64,000 nt of DNA from Kibdelosporangium philippinense (GCF_021390435.2 NZ_JAJVCN010000001.1:3906001-3970000), one strand, 5' to 3'. Numbered from the stretch's first letter, positions 26,960-36,111 are shown. A program made the numbers and translations. The notes: a model not told the origin generated them from the sequence alone.

Positions 26960-27933
26960 GTGAATCCACCCTCGATAATGGGGCTGGCCGATATGGCCAC
27001 CCCGATGGCGATCCGAGTAGCCGCGACACTGGACCTGGTCGAACACGCCGGAACCAACGGTGCGACGACCGAGCAGCTCGCGGCCAGGAGCGGGACTTCG
27101 GTGCACGCCCTGCGGCTCCTGCTCGATCACCTCGTCACCATCGGCGTCTTCGAACTCGACAACGACCGTTATCACCCGACGAAGCTCGGCGGCCAAATGC
27201 ACGTGGACGCCCCGGAAGCCTGCTGGACATCAACAGCGCGGGCGGGCGCGGCGAACTCGCGTTCGTCGAACTGCTGGAAACAATCACCACCGGTGAGTCT
27301 GCCTACGTACGCCGATACGGGCAGAATTTCTGGGCGGATATCGACGCCGAACCGGAACTGCGGCGCTCGTTCGACGCTCAGATGCAGTGGCGGCACCAAA
27401 ACCACGCGCCGCAGATCGCCACCGGCTACGACTGGAGCCGTTTCCCCGAGATCGTCGACGTCGGCGGTGGCAACGGGAACCTGCTCACGATGATTCTGCA
27501 GGCCCATCAGGGTGTTCGTGGCCGAGTCGTGGACCTGCCGCCATCGGCTGCGGCGGCGGCCGAGCGATTCGCGGCCGCTGGCCTGGCGGATCGTGCCAGC
27601 GCTGTTGCTGGCAGCTTCTTCGATCCCGTACCAGCGGGCGCCGACGCGTACATCCTCTCGGACATCCTGCACGACTGGGATGACGAGCACTGCCGCAAGA
27701 TCCTGGCGCAGTGTGCCGAGGCAGCTGGGCCGGGCGGCACGCTCGTCGTGATCGAGCCGGTCTACGGCCACGGTTCCAGCACCGGGATCAACCTGTTCAT
27801 GCTGATGTGCTTCGGTGGCAAGGAAAGGCTCGTCGAGGAGCTCGCCGAACTGGCCGCCGAGTCCGGATTCGTGCTGCGGAACTCGGCTGCCATCACCGAC
27901 GGCCGGTACGCACTGGAGTTCACGGTCAAGTGA
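26960..27933 (+). pseudogene. SAM-dependent O-methyltransferase, frameshifted
   Basis: The N-terminal dimerisation and winged-helix part (AIRVAATLDLVEHAG, ALRLLLDHLVTIGVFE, YHPTKLG) is in one frame to about 27215. The rest (LLDINSAGGRGELAFVELLE, FWADIDAEPELRRSFDAQM, the SAM-binding VDVGGGNGNLL, and SDILHDWDDEHCRKIL) is in the next. Both parts fit one acetylserotonin/hydroxyneurosporene-type O-methyltransferase, so a small insertion or deletion near 27210-27222 has broken it, unless it is a sequencing error. It probably methylated a natural product exported by the upstream MFS pump. Confidence 0.8.
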
Positions 27934-27984
27934 TCTCGGTGAACGAGCCCGTGTACCGGCGAAAGTGCAGACCACCGCCACGGT

Positions 27985-28007
27985 GAAGGGTGCCGGAGGG
28001 CACCTTC
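27985..28007. terminator. Hairpin between convergent genes
   Basis: GAAGGGTGCC (27985-27994) pairs with GGCACCTTC (27999-28007) with one bulged G and a GGAG-containing loop, next to the stop of the toxin-like gene on the minus strand. It is plausible as a shared terminator. Confidence 0.5.
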
Positions 28008-28008
28008 C

Positions 28009-31000
28009 TTACCTTCCAGTGATGTCCGCGAGGATGTCGATCAGCTCAGGATGATCCACAGCGAGGTCACGAGGCGTCGCACTGATCTCGGGCTCCATCG
28101 ACGACGGCGTGCCGGGACGGCCGATCGGACCGATGTCCGCCTCGAACGCCGGGCGAATGGTGCCGTCCGGAGCCTGCAGGCTCACTCGATAGTGTGCCTC
28201 GGCCAGCAGAACCGGCTCGCCGGGAACACGCGGATGGCTGGTCACCTCCACCGACACGACCACACGGCAGCCCTGCGCCTGCGCGATCGTGTGCAACTCC
28301 CTGATCGCCCGTTCGATACTGCTGTTCTGCAGTTTCAGGTTCACGTCACGGTGGGCCATCATGATTCCGTCGGCCAGCTCGTCACCGAAGCCCGGACCCC
28401 ACATGTGCGCACGCTGGTAGTCCGGCAGGCCGACCTGTGAGCCAGGTTCGGTGTAGTTCTCGTAACCCGGCGCGTCCGCGCGGGCAATGGCGTCTTCGAT
28501 CTCGCCCGTCGCCCGAACCGTGACCGAGTTGTCCTCGTTGGGCCGTGCCTCCGGACGACCTGCCGCCTGCGGGGTCGACGGGAAATGCGTGGGCACATCC
28601 CCTTGTGGCGCGCCCATACTGGACATCCAGTTGTGGTACTCGTCCATGGTCGCGAACCGGTATTCGATCCGGATGCCGTCGCCTGCCGGGATTTCCACCC
28701 AGAACGGCTCGGGGTGCCCCGGATCGACACCGAACGTGGTGGTCTGCGGCCCGTCCGCCGTCGTGTAGTGGATCTCCGACGAGCGCGGGCCGTTGGCACG
28801 GAACGCTTCGCCGTAGAGCACGCCCATGTCGCCGTTGCCGCCACTTGGCCACATGTTCACGTCGTCGACGACGTTCGTGGCGGGGTTGCTGGGATGGCTG
28901 TGCGCCATCAGTTCCCACGAACCGACGTCCTGTCCGTCGAGGATTTCCTTCCACCGCTGGGGATTCCCGCCCGGCGCGGGCCCTTCGCCCGGTGCAACCT
29001 GGACGCTCGTACTGTCGCCCTGGACCACGATGTACTCGCCCGTCTCGGTGTTGCGGTAGATCGCCGCCTCACGCAGCGGGTCCTCGGCGATCGTGTTGCG
29101 GTACATCGTCTCGGCGTCCGCCCGGTTGCGCGGGTCGGCCGGTTGCATGACGGTTTCGACAGGCATTTCGATGGCGCCACGCTGGCTCCACCACTCCATG
29201 ATCGCGCCGCGCTGGCTCCACGCCTCGGCACCCGCGCCGACCGCGGCACCCGTACCGAAGCCCGTCGCTGCGGCGGTGCCGCCAGCGCGCAGAATGGTCC
29301 CGAGCGGGTCGCCGCTGCGCCAGGTGCTCTCGTTGAGGATCGCGCCCGCCATACCGGACGGCAGGCCGCCGATCGCGCCTTCGATACCGCCTTCCAGGCC
29401 TTTCAGCCCGATCGTGCCCCAAGTCCCGGCGCGAGCGGCACCCGCCAGCGACGCGAACGCTGGCGTGTTCATCAACGCCTCCAACGCCCTCGCGCCCATA
29501 CCGGCCGTCGCGCCAGCAACAATGGCGTCGACGAGGCCCTGCGCGAGGTCGACGGCCAAGTCCTCTCCGCCGTACGCGGCGCCCCGACCACCCGCCTTCA
29601 CGGCGATGCTGGCTGCCGTCGCCGCGATCCCGCCCGCCACGGCAGCGACGACGGTCGCGCTCGTGCCCAAGTACGCGGCGGCAGCGGCAACGGCCGGACC
29701 GGCCGCACCAGCGGTAAGCACTGTGACAGCGATACCCGCGGCGACTGCGGCGGCCATGGCCATGGCATCGGTAGCGCTGTCCACCGCGGCACGGTGTTCC
29801 TCGACGTCCTTGTCGCCGTAGCCAAACCAGCGTTCCATCCGCTGCCGTGCGGCGGCGATCTCCTCCGGCGACGCGCCCTCAGCGACTAGGCGCTGGTACT
29901 CGTCGTACGCCCGGCGCGCTTCGTCGGTCGTCGCGTTGAGGACGTCTTCTTCCTCGTTGTCGAACGCCTCCGACAGGATGCCAGTGCCTTCGTTGACCTC
30001 CCAGTCGCGCCGCGCCTGCATGTACGCCATCTGCTCTTCGGGCGTTTTCGTACCGTTGAGCAGGGCCGCTGTGTCCGCCCAGTCGCGGCCGGACAGGTCG
30101 CCTTCGAGATCTTCGGTGAGGTCTCCGCCGGTCAGCTCGCGGTACTGGGCCGCCAGCGCCTCGATCTCCTCGCGCGACTTGCCCCGCAAGGTCTGCCGGA
30201 TCATCGCCTCGTTCGTGCCGCCACCGGCGACGGCGTAATGCATCTCCTGTACGTCGGTGAGATGCCCGCCCTGCCTGATCAGGTCGTTGGCCTCGTCCTG
30301 CGAGTAGCCCGACACCTCGAAGGCGATCACCGCACGGAACGCGCCAGGGCCCCACATCGGGTTGTTGGCGTCGTACTGGGCCTCCAGGTCCCGCATGTTC
30401 TGCATGGCCCGCTCGTCCACAGTGGACTGAGCTTCGGCCCGCAAGGCTTCGAGCCGTTCCACGCGTTGTGCCGGCGTCAGCAACTGGTTGGCCGGATCGG
30501 CCATAAAGGACACTTCGAGGTCACGCATGACATCGCGGCGCGCGCGACCGTATTGGTTACGCAGCACGGCATTCACGGCTTCGTCGTCGGTGTAGAACGA
30601 CTCGTGCTCGATCTGGATCCTGGCCGCGTCCATCCCGGTCAGGTCGTATGCCTGCTCCGCCTGTGCCAGCCGCAGTTCGCCACCGGACAGCTCGTCCTCG
30701 ACGTCCGCGTCGAACCCTTCACCGTAGGCCGCACGCACCGCTTCGGTCCGGCGCCTGACCTCGGCGGCGATCTGTTCGGTCGTCAAGCCTCTCGCTGCGG
30801 CGTCGGCTTCCACCTCGGCCTGGATCTGCGAGTACACACCGTGAATCGCGGCTTCGTCCGTGCCGAGACCGTCCATCGCTTCACGCAATGCGGCAGCGTC
30901 CGCCGCTGCCGTGTCGCCGCTGAGCAACGCGGTCGCTTGGGCGAGTTCGTTGTCCCCCAACTCACTCGACAATTCCGAGGTCAGATCCACGCCGTAGCGC

Positions 31001-32517
31001 TCGCGATAACCGCTCACGATCGCTTCGCGCTCGGCGGGCGTGCGGTTGCGGAGGGTCTGCATGATCGTGGCTTCGCTGGTGCCCGCACCGGCCATGGCCT
31101 CGTTCAGCGTCGCGATGGCACCAGCCACCGGGTCGCCGCTCATCAGCGCCTGCGCGCGTTCGAGGCTTTCGTCGCTCAGGTCGTCGGCGATGTCCTCGTC
31201 CATGTCGCGACCGTCATACGTTGCGGCGTAAGCCTTTCGCATCGCCGCGATCTGGATCGGGGTCCGCCCGGTCAACGCGGTGAAGAGCCGGTCCTCATCG
31301 GTGCCCATGCCCCGCACCGCGCCACGAACGTCACGAACCAGCACGCCCGCGTCAAAGCCCGGGGACTGGCTCGCCCCGATCTGGTTGAGGTCCTCCCAGC
31401 CGAATTCCGCGATCACCCGCCGCTCAATGGCCGCGGAGATGTCCGGCACACGGCGTTCACGCAGCCCGTTGACGACGTTGCCCGCGACCGCCGCGATCGG
31501 GTCCTGGCCGCCCGATTGCAGGAACTGCAGGACAAGCGTCCGTTGCTGGGCTGACAGCGTCGCCATTTGCTCGGCCAGCGCCGCCCGGTTGCCCGCAGCG
31601 GCCTGTTCCCGGACTCGCGCGAGCAACTCCAGGTCGGAGCTGATGGTGTCGCGGGTCTGGGCGTTGCGCATGGTCCGCCACTGGTCGAGCACGCCGCCGA
31701 ACAGGTCGGAGAAGCTGAACGACGCCTCCTCGGTGGCCTGAATGTCCTGGTCACCGCGTGCCGTGACCTGGTCGGCCGCCACGCTCGCCTGTGCGTCGAG
31801 GTCGATGATCGCCGCGTCAGCCTGAGCGTTCGCCGCGGCGGCGAGTTCTTCGACCTTGGCGGCCATTTGCTCGGCCGTCACGCCAGCAGCCGCCGCCACA
31901 CCGTCGATCTCGGCGTTCAGCCCGGCTTCCTCGGGTTCGGCGTACTCGTCCCGCAGCGCTGACAGGGCAGCGACGCTCCCGCCGGGATCGAGCCTGGCCA
32001 GCGCGGCGTCCGCGAACTCACGGGCGTAGCGCGGCACCTCGAATTTCACCTGGGCGAGGACGTCGCCGATCTCTTCCGCTTGCGGCACAGGCGGTTGCTG
32101 TGGTGCTTGGGTCACCGCTACGGGCGCTGGAGCGGGCGGACGGACCGCGGTCCCGCTGTCCGCGACCGCCCTGGCCTCGGTCGCCGGGTCGCTCGTTTCC
32201 TGCCGACGCTGCGTATCCAGTGTGCGAGCCTGCAACGAGAGCTCCCGTGGCGCCTCGCAGAGCGGCCTCGGATCAAGCGGCGGGATTGTGTCGATCGACT
32301 GTGCGGCCGACGACTGCCACCGTGTCACATCGGGATTCAGCAGGGAGGTGACCGCTTGGTTGCCGCCGAGTTGCTGCAGGCCAAGCAGGGTCGCCGGAGT
32401 CATCGGCGCGGTCGTGCCATGCGGGGTGAACAGGGCAGGCGCGGCATCCCTCGCGACGGTCGGCGAACTCGTGGACGCGGGCACAGGATCTTGCGCTGGC
32501 ACCCGCTCGTCGCCCAC
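28009..32517 (-). CDS. Annexin-repeat polymorphic-toxin-like protein (1502 aa)
   Basis: The N-terminus has LLGLQQLGGNQAV (45-57), a motif typical of proteins associated with contractile injection systems, then a Pro/Ala-rich linker. Four annexin-type sites follow: GMGTDE (403), GAGTSE (477), GLGTDE (550) and GGGTNE (765), each at the head of an annexin-like helical repeat ending in a Y-x-DL-x-DL motif. A hydrophobic stretch (917-972) could span a membrane. After a duplicated SQRGAI (1101, 1111) comes a JAMM-like HSHP (1206-1209) with SGGNGD (1225-1230). The C-terminal block (about 1340-1460; YQRAHMWGPGFGDELADG) resembles a polymorphic toxin type 4 domain. GTG 32517 follows GAGGGAG. No signal peptide and no adjacent immunity gene are seen. 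The domain names are motif-based. Confidence 0.65.
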   Translation of the reverse strand: MGDERVPAQDPVPASTSSPTVARDAAPALFTPHGTTAPMTPATLLGLQQLGGNQAVTSLLNPDVTRWQSSAAQSIDTIPPLDPRPLCEAPRELSLQARTLDTQRRQETSDPATEARAVADSGTAVRPPAPAPVAVTQAPQQPPVPQAEEIGDVLAQVKFEVPRYAREFADAALARLDPGGSVAALSALRDEYAEPEEAGLNAEIDGVAAAAGVTAEQMAAKVEELAAAANAQADAAIIDLDAQASVAADQVTARGDQDIQATEEASFSFSDLFGGVLDQWRTMRNAQTRDTISSDLELLARVREQAAAGNRAALAEQMATLSAQQRTLVLQFLQSGGQDPIAAVAGNVVNGLRERRVPDISAAIERRVIAEFGWEDLNQIGASQSPGFDAGVLVRDVRGAVRGMGTDEDRLFTALTGRTPIQIAAMRKAYAATYDGRDMDEDIADDLSDESLERAQALMSGDPVAGAIATLNEAMAGAGTSEATIMQTLRNRTPAEREAIVSGYRERYGVDLTSELSSELGDNELAQATALLSGDTAAADAAALREAMDGLGTDEAAIHGVYSQIQAEVEADAAARGLTTEQIAAEVRRRTEAVRAAYGEGFDADVEDELSGGELRLAQAEQAYDLTGMDAARIQIEHESFYTDDEAVNAVLRNQYGRARRDVMRDLEVSFMADPANQLLTPAQRVERLEALRAEAQSTVDERAMQNMRDLEAQYDANNPMWGPGAFRAVIAFEVSGYSQDEANDLIRQGGHLTDVQEMHYAVAGGGTNEAMIRQTLRGKSREEIEALAAQYRELTGGDLTEDLEGDLSGRDWADTAALLNGTKTPEEQMAYMQARRDWEVNEGTGILSEAFDNEEEDVLNATTDEARRAYDEYQRLVAEGASPEEIAAARQRMERWFGYGDKDVEEHRAAVDSATDAMAMAAAVAAGIAVTVLTAGAAGPAVAAAAAYLGTSATVVAAVAGGIAATAASIAVKAGGRGAAYGGEDLAVDLAQGLVDAIVAGATAGMGARALEALMNTPAFASLAGAARAGTWGTIGLKGLEGGIEGAIGGLPSGMAGAILNESTWRSGDPLGTILRAGGTAAATGFGTGAAVGAGAEAWSQRGAIMEWWSQRGAIEMPVETVMQPADPRNRADAETMYRNTIAEDPLREAAIYRNTETGEYIVVQGDSTSVQVAPGEGPAPGGNPQRWKEILDGQDVGSWELMAHSHPSNPATNVVDDVNMWPSGGNGDMGVLYGEAFRANGPRSSEIHYTTADGPQTTTFGVDPGHPEPFWVEIPAGDGIRIEYRFATMDEYHNWMSSMGAPQGDVPTHFPSTPQAAGRPEARPNEDNSVTVRATGEIEDAIARADAPGYENYTEPGSQVGLPDYQRAHMWGPGFGDELADGIMMAHRDVNLKLQNSSIERAIRELHTIAQAQGCRVVVSVEVTSHPRVPGEPVLLAEAHYRVSLQAPDGTIRPAFEADIGPIGRPGTPSSMEPEISATPRDLAVDHPELIDILADITGR

Positions 32518-32543
32518 CGGTCTCCCTCAACTAGGCATGGTAA

Positions 32544-32556
32544 GTACCAGTGGTAC
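32544..32556. promoter_or_regulatory. GTACCA-G-TGGTAC palindrome upstream of the annexin-toxin gene
   Basis: Perfect 6-1-6 inverted repeat 27 bases upstream of the GTG start at 32517. It is a candidate operator; no regulator gene is adjacent. Confidence 0.4.
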
Positions 32557-32638
32557 AACGGCCGGTGTCCGTGCACAAGATCGTCACGTCATCGTTGCCC
32601 TTTGAGGAAGCCAAATGGTCGGCGCAAGAAGGCCGTCA

Positions 32639-33013
32639 TCAGGCGGCGTACTCGAACAGTTCGACGAAGTTGCCTGACGGGTCCTGCAAGAGGATCTGCT
32701 TTCCGCCGGGACCGCTGACAATGTCGTTACGGAACGTCAGCCCGGCAGATCGCAGCTGCTCGACTTCGGCGGCGAGGTCGTCGAAAACGAGCTGGATCCG
32801 GTTCCAGCCACCGGGTTGCGGTGCGACGCCGTCGGGCATCGGCCGTCCCGCCGAGCTCTTGGGACCGGACAGCAGCAGCCGCAACGGTCCACGGCTGACC
32901 GAGGCGAACGCGGGGCTGGCATCCATGTCGACGGTGAAGCCGAGGTGTTTGGTGTAGAACTCGACGGCCGCGGCCACATCGTCGATGAGGTAACGGAAAT
33001 TGGCCTGTAACAT
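32639..33013 (-). CDS. VOC-family (glyoxalase/bleomycin resistance-like) protein
   Basis: A 124-residue single VOC module of two beta-alpha-beta-beta-beta units: NFRYLIDDVAAAVEFYTKHL, then GWNRIQLVFDDLAAEVEQLR and a C-terminal DPSGNFVELFEY containing the usual Glu. The metal-binding histidines of glyoxalase I are not all present, so a binding or sequestration role is as likely as catalysis. It is separated by only 20 bases from the ArsR-ArsC gene upstream and probably shares its promoter. Confidence 0.8.
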   Translation of the reverse strand: MLQANFRYLIDDVAAAVEFYTKHLGFTVDMDASPAFASVSRGPLRLLLSGPKSSAGRPMPDGVAPQPGGWNRIQLVFDDLAAEVEQLRSAGLTFRNDIVSGPGGKQILLQDPSGNFVELFEYAA

Positions 33014-33033
33014 GGTCGACGCTCCTTTGCGGT

Positions 33034-33753
33034 TTAGGTCACCAGGCTCAACAAGAACTGGTTGCGGGTATCGATTTCCGCGGCAACCTTGCGGAATTCG
33101 GGATAGCTGTCGTGATCATTCGCCGCGGCGGCAGGCGGATCGGGCAGGCTCCAGTGCATGGCAGTGGCCGCGCCATGATCGCGCGGAACTTCACGAACCT
33201 TGTCGCACAACGTGATCACGTAATCAAACCGGCGATCAGCCAAAGTGGACAGTGCGGTCGTGCGCTGCGCACTGAGGTCGATGCCGTACTCCTCCCCCAT
33301 CACACGCACAGTGTTCGGGTGCAGCACGGGTTTCGGATGGCTGCCCGCGCTGGCCACCTCCACCTGGCCACCACTGCGGTGCCGCAGCAAGGCCTCGGCG
33401 ATCGGCGAACGAGCGCTGTTTCCCGTACACAGAAACAAAACCGAGCCGCTCACCGACACGGTCGGCTTGGGCGGCGCAAGCGCTGGATGAAGCGCGGTCG
33501 CAGCTTCGGCAAAAGCCTCGCCACAACGGGAAAGGTCGAGATGGTAGTACGTGTCGCGGCCGTCGAAGTTGCTGCGCCGCGAGGTGACAAGCCCAGCCGA
33601 ACGCAGCAACCGCAGGTGATACGAGACCAGGTTCTGCGGTTCGCCCACCGCTGCGACGAGTTCCCGCACCCGGCGGTCGCTGGCGGCGAGCTCGGCCATC
33701 AGCTCCCACCTCAACGGGTGTGACGCCATCTGCATCAGCAGCGGTACGGCCAT
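33034..33753 (-). CDS. ArsR repressor fused to low-molecular-weight arsenate reductase/phosphatase
   Basis: A 239-residue fusion. The N-terminal 85 residues are an ArsR winged helix (HPLRWELMAELA, VSYHLRLLRSAGLV, DTYYHLDL). From about 98 a low-molecular-weight phosphatase domain begins with the active-site loop LFLCTGNSARSPIAEALL and ends with the catalytic Asp region SLPDPP; later Asp/Tyr residues also match. Such fusions sense and detoxify arsenate in actinobacteria. ATG 33753 is preferred: upstream in-frame codons (to 33804) overlap the operator. It is divergent from an APC permease gene and followed by a VOC gene. Confidence 0.85.
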   Translation of the reverse strand: MAVPLLMQMASHPLRWELMAELAASDRRVRELVAAVGEPQNLVSYHLRLLRSAGLVTSRRSNFDGRDTYYHLDLSRCGEAFAEAATALHPALAPPKPTVSVSGSVLFLCTGNSARSPIAEALLRHRSGGQVEVASAGSHPKPVLHPNTVRVMGEEYGIDLSAQRTTALSTLADRRFDYVITLCDKVREVPRDHGAATAMHWSLPDPPAAAANDHDSYPEFRKVAAEIDTRNQFLLSLVT

Positions 33754-33766
33754 GACGCTAAAGTAC

Positions 33767-33802
33767 ATCAAACAGGTTTGATGCATCAACCTGATGTGAT
33801 GC
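33767..33802. promoter_or_regulatory. ArsR-type operator between ArsR-ArsC and APC permease genes
   Basis: ATCAAACAGGTTTGAT (33767-33782) has perfect 7-base arms; it is followed by GCATCA (33783) and TGATGC (33797-33802). ATCAA/TTGAT half-sites are typical of ArsR-family operators. The position, between two divergent starts, would let the ArsR domain control both genes. Confidence 0.65.
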
Positions 33803-33821
33803 ATTGTCGGCTGGAGGGACC

Positions 33822-35072
33822 ATGGCAGAACTGCGTCGTCAGCTGGGCGTACTGGACGCTGTCACGATCGGGCTCGGGTCGATGATCGGCGCGGGCATCT
33901 TCGCCGCACTGGCCCCGGCCGCCCGAGCAGCGGGATCCGGCCTGCTCATCGGGCTCGCGGTGGCAGCGGTCGTCGCCTACTGCAACGCCACGTCCTCCGC
34001 GCGCTTGGCGGCCCGCTACCCCGCCTCCGGCGGCACATATGTGTACGGCCGCGAGCGGCTCGGCGAGTTCTGGGGTTACCTCGCGGGCTGGAGTTTCGTG
34101 GTCGGCAAGACCGCGTCCTGCGCGGCGATGGCGTTGACCGTCGGCTTGTACGTCTGGCCATCGCACGCTCACGCCGTCGCGGTTGCCGCCGTGGTCGTGC
34201 TGACCGCAGTGAACTACGGCGGCATCCAGAAGTCGGCCTGGATGACACGCGGGATCATCGCGGTGGTGCTCGCTGTCTTGGCGGTGTTTGTCGTGACCGC
34301 GTTCGAGCATGTCTCTGGCGGCCATTTCGCCCTTGACAGCGATGTCACGCCGTTCGGGGTGCTACAGGCGGCCGGTTTGTTGTTCTTCGCCTTCGCTGGG
34401 TACGCCCGTATCGCCACCCTTGGCGAGGAAGTGCGCGATCCTGCCCGCACAATCCCCCGCGCGATCCCGATAGCCCTTGGAATCACGCTTGTCGTGTACG
34501 CGCTGGTCGCCGTGGCAACGCTCGGCGTGCTCGGGCCGCAGCAACTCGCGCAAGCGACCGCGCCGCTGTCACAAGCGGCTCCGTCATGGTTGGAACCAGT
34601 CATACGAGTCGGCGCCGCCTGTGCCGCGCTCGGTTCGTTGCTCGCGTTGATCCTGGGCGTGTCGCGGACAACTCTTGCCATGGCACGGGATCGACGGCTT
34701 CCGTTCGCGCTTTCTGCCGTGCATCCGCGTTTTGGCGTGCCGCATCGCGCCGAGGTTACAGTCGGCGTGATCGTTGCGGTGGTTGCGGCTGTGGCGGACG
34801 TGCGCGAGGCGATCGGGTTCTCATCGTTCGGTGTCCTGTTGTACTACGCAATCGCCAACGCGTCCGCGTGGACGCTTACGCGCGCGGAGAACCGGCCGCC
34901 ACGCTGGATTCCCGTGCTCGGCTTGGTTGGCTGCTTGGTGCTCGCGTTCACGCTGCCGTGGACGTCGGTCGTTTCCGGCGGCGCGGTCGTTGCCCTCGGC
35001 GCCCTTATTTGGGTTGGTCGTGGGTTGAGCAGTGGATCCCGCCGCCTCCGGAGGCAATCGTCGGGATCTTGA
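33822..35072 (+). CDS. APC-superfamily amino acid permease
   Basis: A 416-residue transporter with about 12 helices and the APC helix-1 motif GLGSMIGAGIFAALAPA, plus FFAFAGYARIATLGEEVRDP in helix 6, a strong family marker. ATG 33822 follows GGAGGG. It shares a control region with the ArsR-ArsC gene; a permease beside an arsenate reductase hints at export or uptake of an arsenic-related or amino-acid-like compound, but the family is for amino acids and this is inference. Its last 68 bases overlap the convergent agmatine-deiminase gene. Confidence 0.85.
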   Translation: MAELRRQLGVLDAVTIGLGSMIGAGIFAALAPAARAAGSGLLIGLAVAAVVAYCNATSSARLAARYPASGGTYVYGRERLGEFWGYLAGWSFVVGKTASCAAMALTVGLYVWPSHAHAVAVAAVVVLTAVNYGGIQKSAWMTRGIIAVVLAVLAVFVVTAFEHVSGGHFALDSDVTPFGVLQAAGLLFFAFAGYARIATLGEEVRDPARTIPRAIPIALGITLVVYALVAVATLGVLGPQQLAQATAPLSQAAPSWLEPVIRVGAACAALGSLLALILGVSRTTLAMARDRRLPFALSAVHPRFGVPHRAEVTVGVIVAVVAAVADVREAIGFSSFGVLLYYAIANASAWTLTRAENRPPRWIPVLGLVGCLVLAFTLPWTSVVSGGAVVALGALIWVGRGLSSGSRRLRRQSSGS

Positions 35073-36111
35073 CGGGCACCACGTCGCGGCCGGGAAAGTG
35101 GTCGCGCAGGATCTGCTGCGCGCGGTCGTCGGCCGCCGTATCGCCAAACTGCGGCACGAAGACCGCGCGGTTGGCGACGTAAAAGTTGGCGTATGAGATC
35201 ACGCTGTCCTCGCCGTATTCGGTGATGTTCTCTGGATCCGGCTGGGGCAACTCGACGACCTCGATCTTCTTGCCCTTGGCGTCGGTCGCGTCGGCAAGCA
35301 CCGTCTTGGCCTGCGCCGCCGCCCTGGACCAGACATCCTCCGGCGCGCCGGGAGCTGGCTTGTCCAGCAGGACCACCCCTGGTGCGGTGAAGCGTGCCAG
35401 GCAGTCGACGTGGGCGTCCGTGATGTCCTCGCCGCGGACTCCGGCGAACCAGATCACCTTCCGCACACCGAGGACCCTCTTGAGCTCGTCCTCGATCTGC
35501 TGGCGGGTTTTGCCCGGGTTGCGGTTGTCGTTGACCAGCGAACTCTCGGTCGCCATCAGCGTTCCCACGCCGTCGGTCTCGAACGAGCCGCCTTCGGCGA
35601 CGATGAACGTCTCCGTGCGCGCCAGCCCGTACTTGCTCAGGACCGCACGGGCGACGGCCGCGTCCTTGTCGTGCGGTTTCTGCTTGTTGCCCCAACCGTT
35701 GAAGTTGAAGTCGACACCGTTGACCGCGCCACCTTCCTCGACGAACACAGGCACGGTGTCGCGCTCCCACAGGTCGTCCACCGGAATGGGTACGACCTCC
35801 ACCGCGTCTCCGCAGGCAGCGTGCGCGTCCTCGGCGTGTTCAGGCCTGGTCAGCAGCACGACTGGCTCGTAGCCCGCGATCGCGCGCGCCAAGGTCGCGA
35901 TGTCGTCACGCGCGCCGGGAAGGTCGCCTTCCCAGATCGACCTTGACGCTGGCCAGGACATGAATGTGCGCGCGTGGTTCTCCCACTCCGCGCCCAGCCT
36001 GCGCGTGCTGACCGTCGGCGCTGGCGCTGGGCTCGCGTCGGGCTGCGAGCAGGCCGCGGCCGCGACACCTACGAGGGCGGACAGGGCGGTTCGACGAGAG
36101 AAATCAGGCAC
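35005..36111 (-). CDS. Exported agmatine deiminase / peptidylarginine deiminase family enzyme
   Basis: A 368-residue guanidino-modifying enzyme. The N-terminus has a twin-arginine signal (FSRRTALSALVGVAAAACS), with a Cys that could be lipidated, so it acts outside the membrane; agmatine deiminases are normally cytosolic. Catalytic features: RDTVPVFVEE (Asp/Glu), AHVDCLARF (His/Asp) and nucleophile Cys361 in GGIHCSTHDQP. It would hydrolyse agmatine or a related guanidine to a ureido product and ammonia. It is divergent from a TetR gene 65 bases away with a palindrome in between, and overlaps the APC permease gene tail to tail by 68 bases. Confidence 0.85.
   Translation of the reverse strand: MPDFSRRTALSALVGVAAAACSQPDASPAPAPTVSTRRLGAEWENHARTFMSWPASRSIWEGDLPGARDDIATLARAIAGYEPVVLLTRPEHAEDAHAACGDAVEVVPIPVDDLWERDTVPVFVEEGGAVNGVDFNFNGWGNKQKPHDKDAAVARAVLSKYGLARTETFIVAEGGSFETDGVGTLMATESSLVNDNRNPGKTRQQIEDELKRVLGVRKVIWFAGVRGEDITDAHVDCLARFTAPGVVLLDKPAPGAPEDVWSRAAAQAKTVLADATDAKGKKIEVVELPQPDPENITEYGEDSVISYANFYVANRAVFVPQFGDTAADDRAQQILRDHFPGRDVVPVKIPTIASGGGGIHCSTHDQPK

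Noticed and set aside
28585..31554. Long plus-strand frames opposite the annexin-repeat gene
   Set aside because: They mirror the third-position GC bias of the real gene; none has a ribosome site or recognisable motif.
33767..33782. KstR box between ArsR-ArsC and permease genes
   Set aside because: TCAAACAGGTTTGA fits the loose KstR consensus, but the adjacent ArsR domain and ATCAA/TTGAT half-sites make an ArsR operator the simpler reading.
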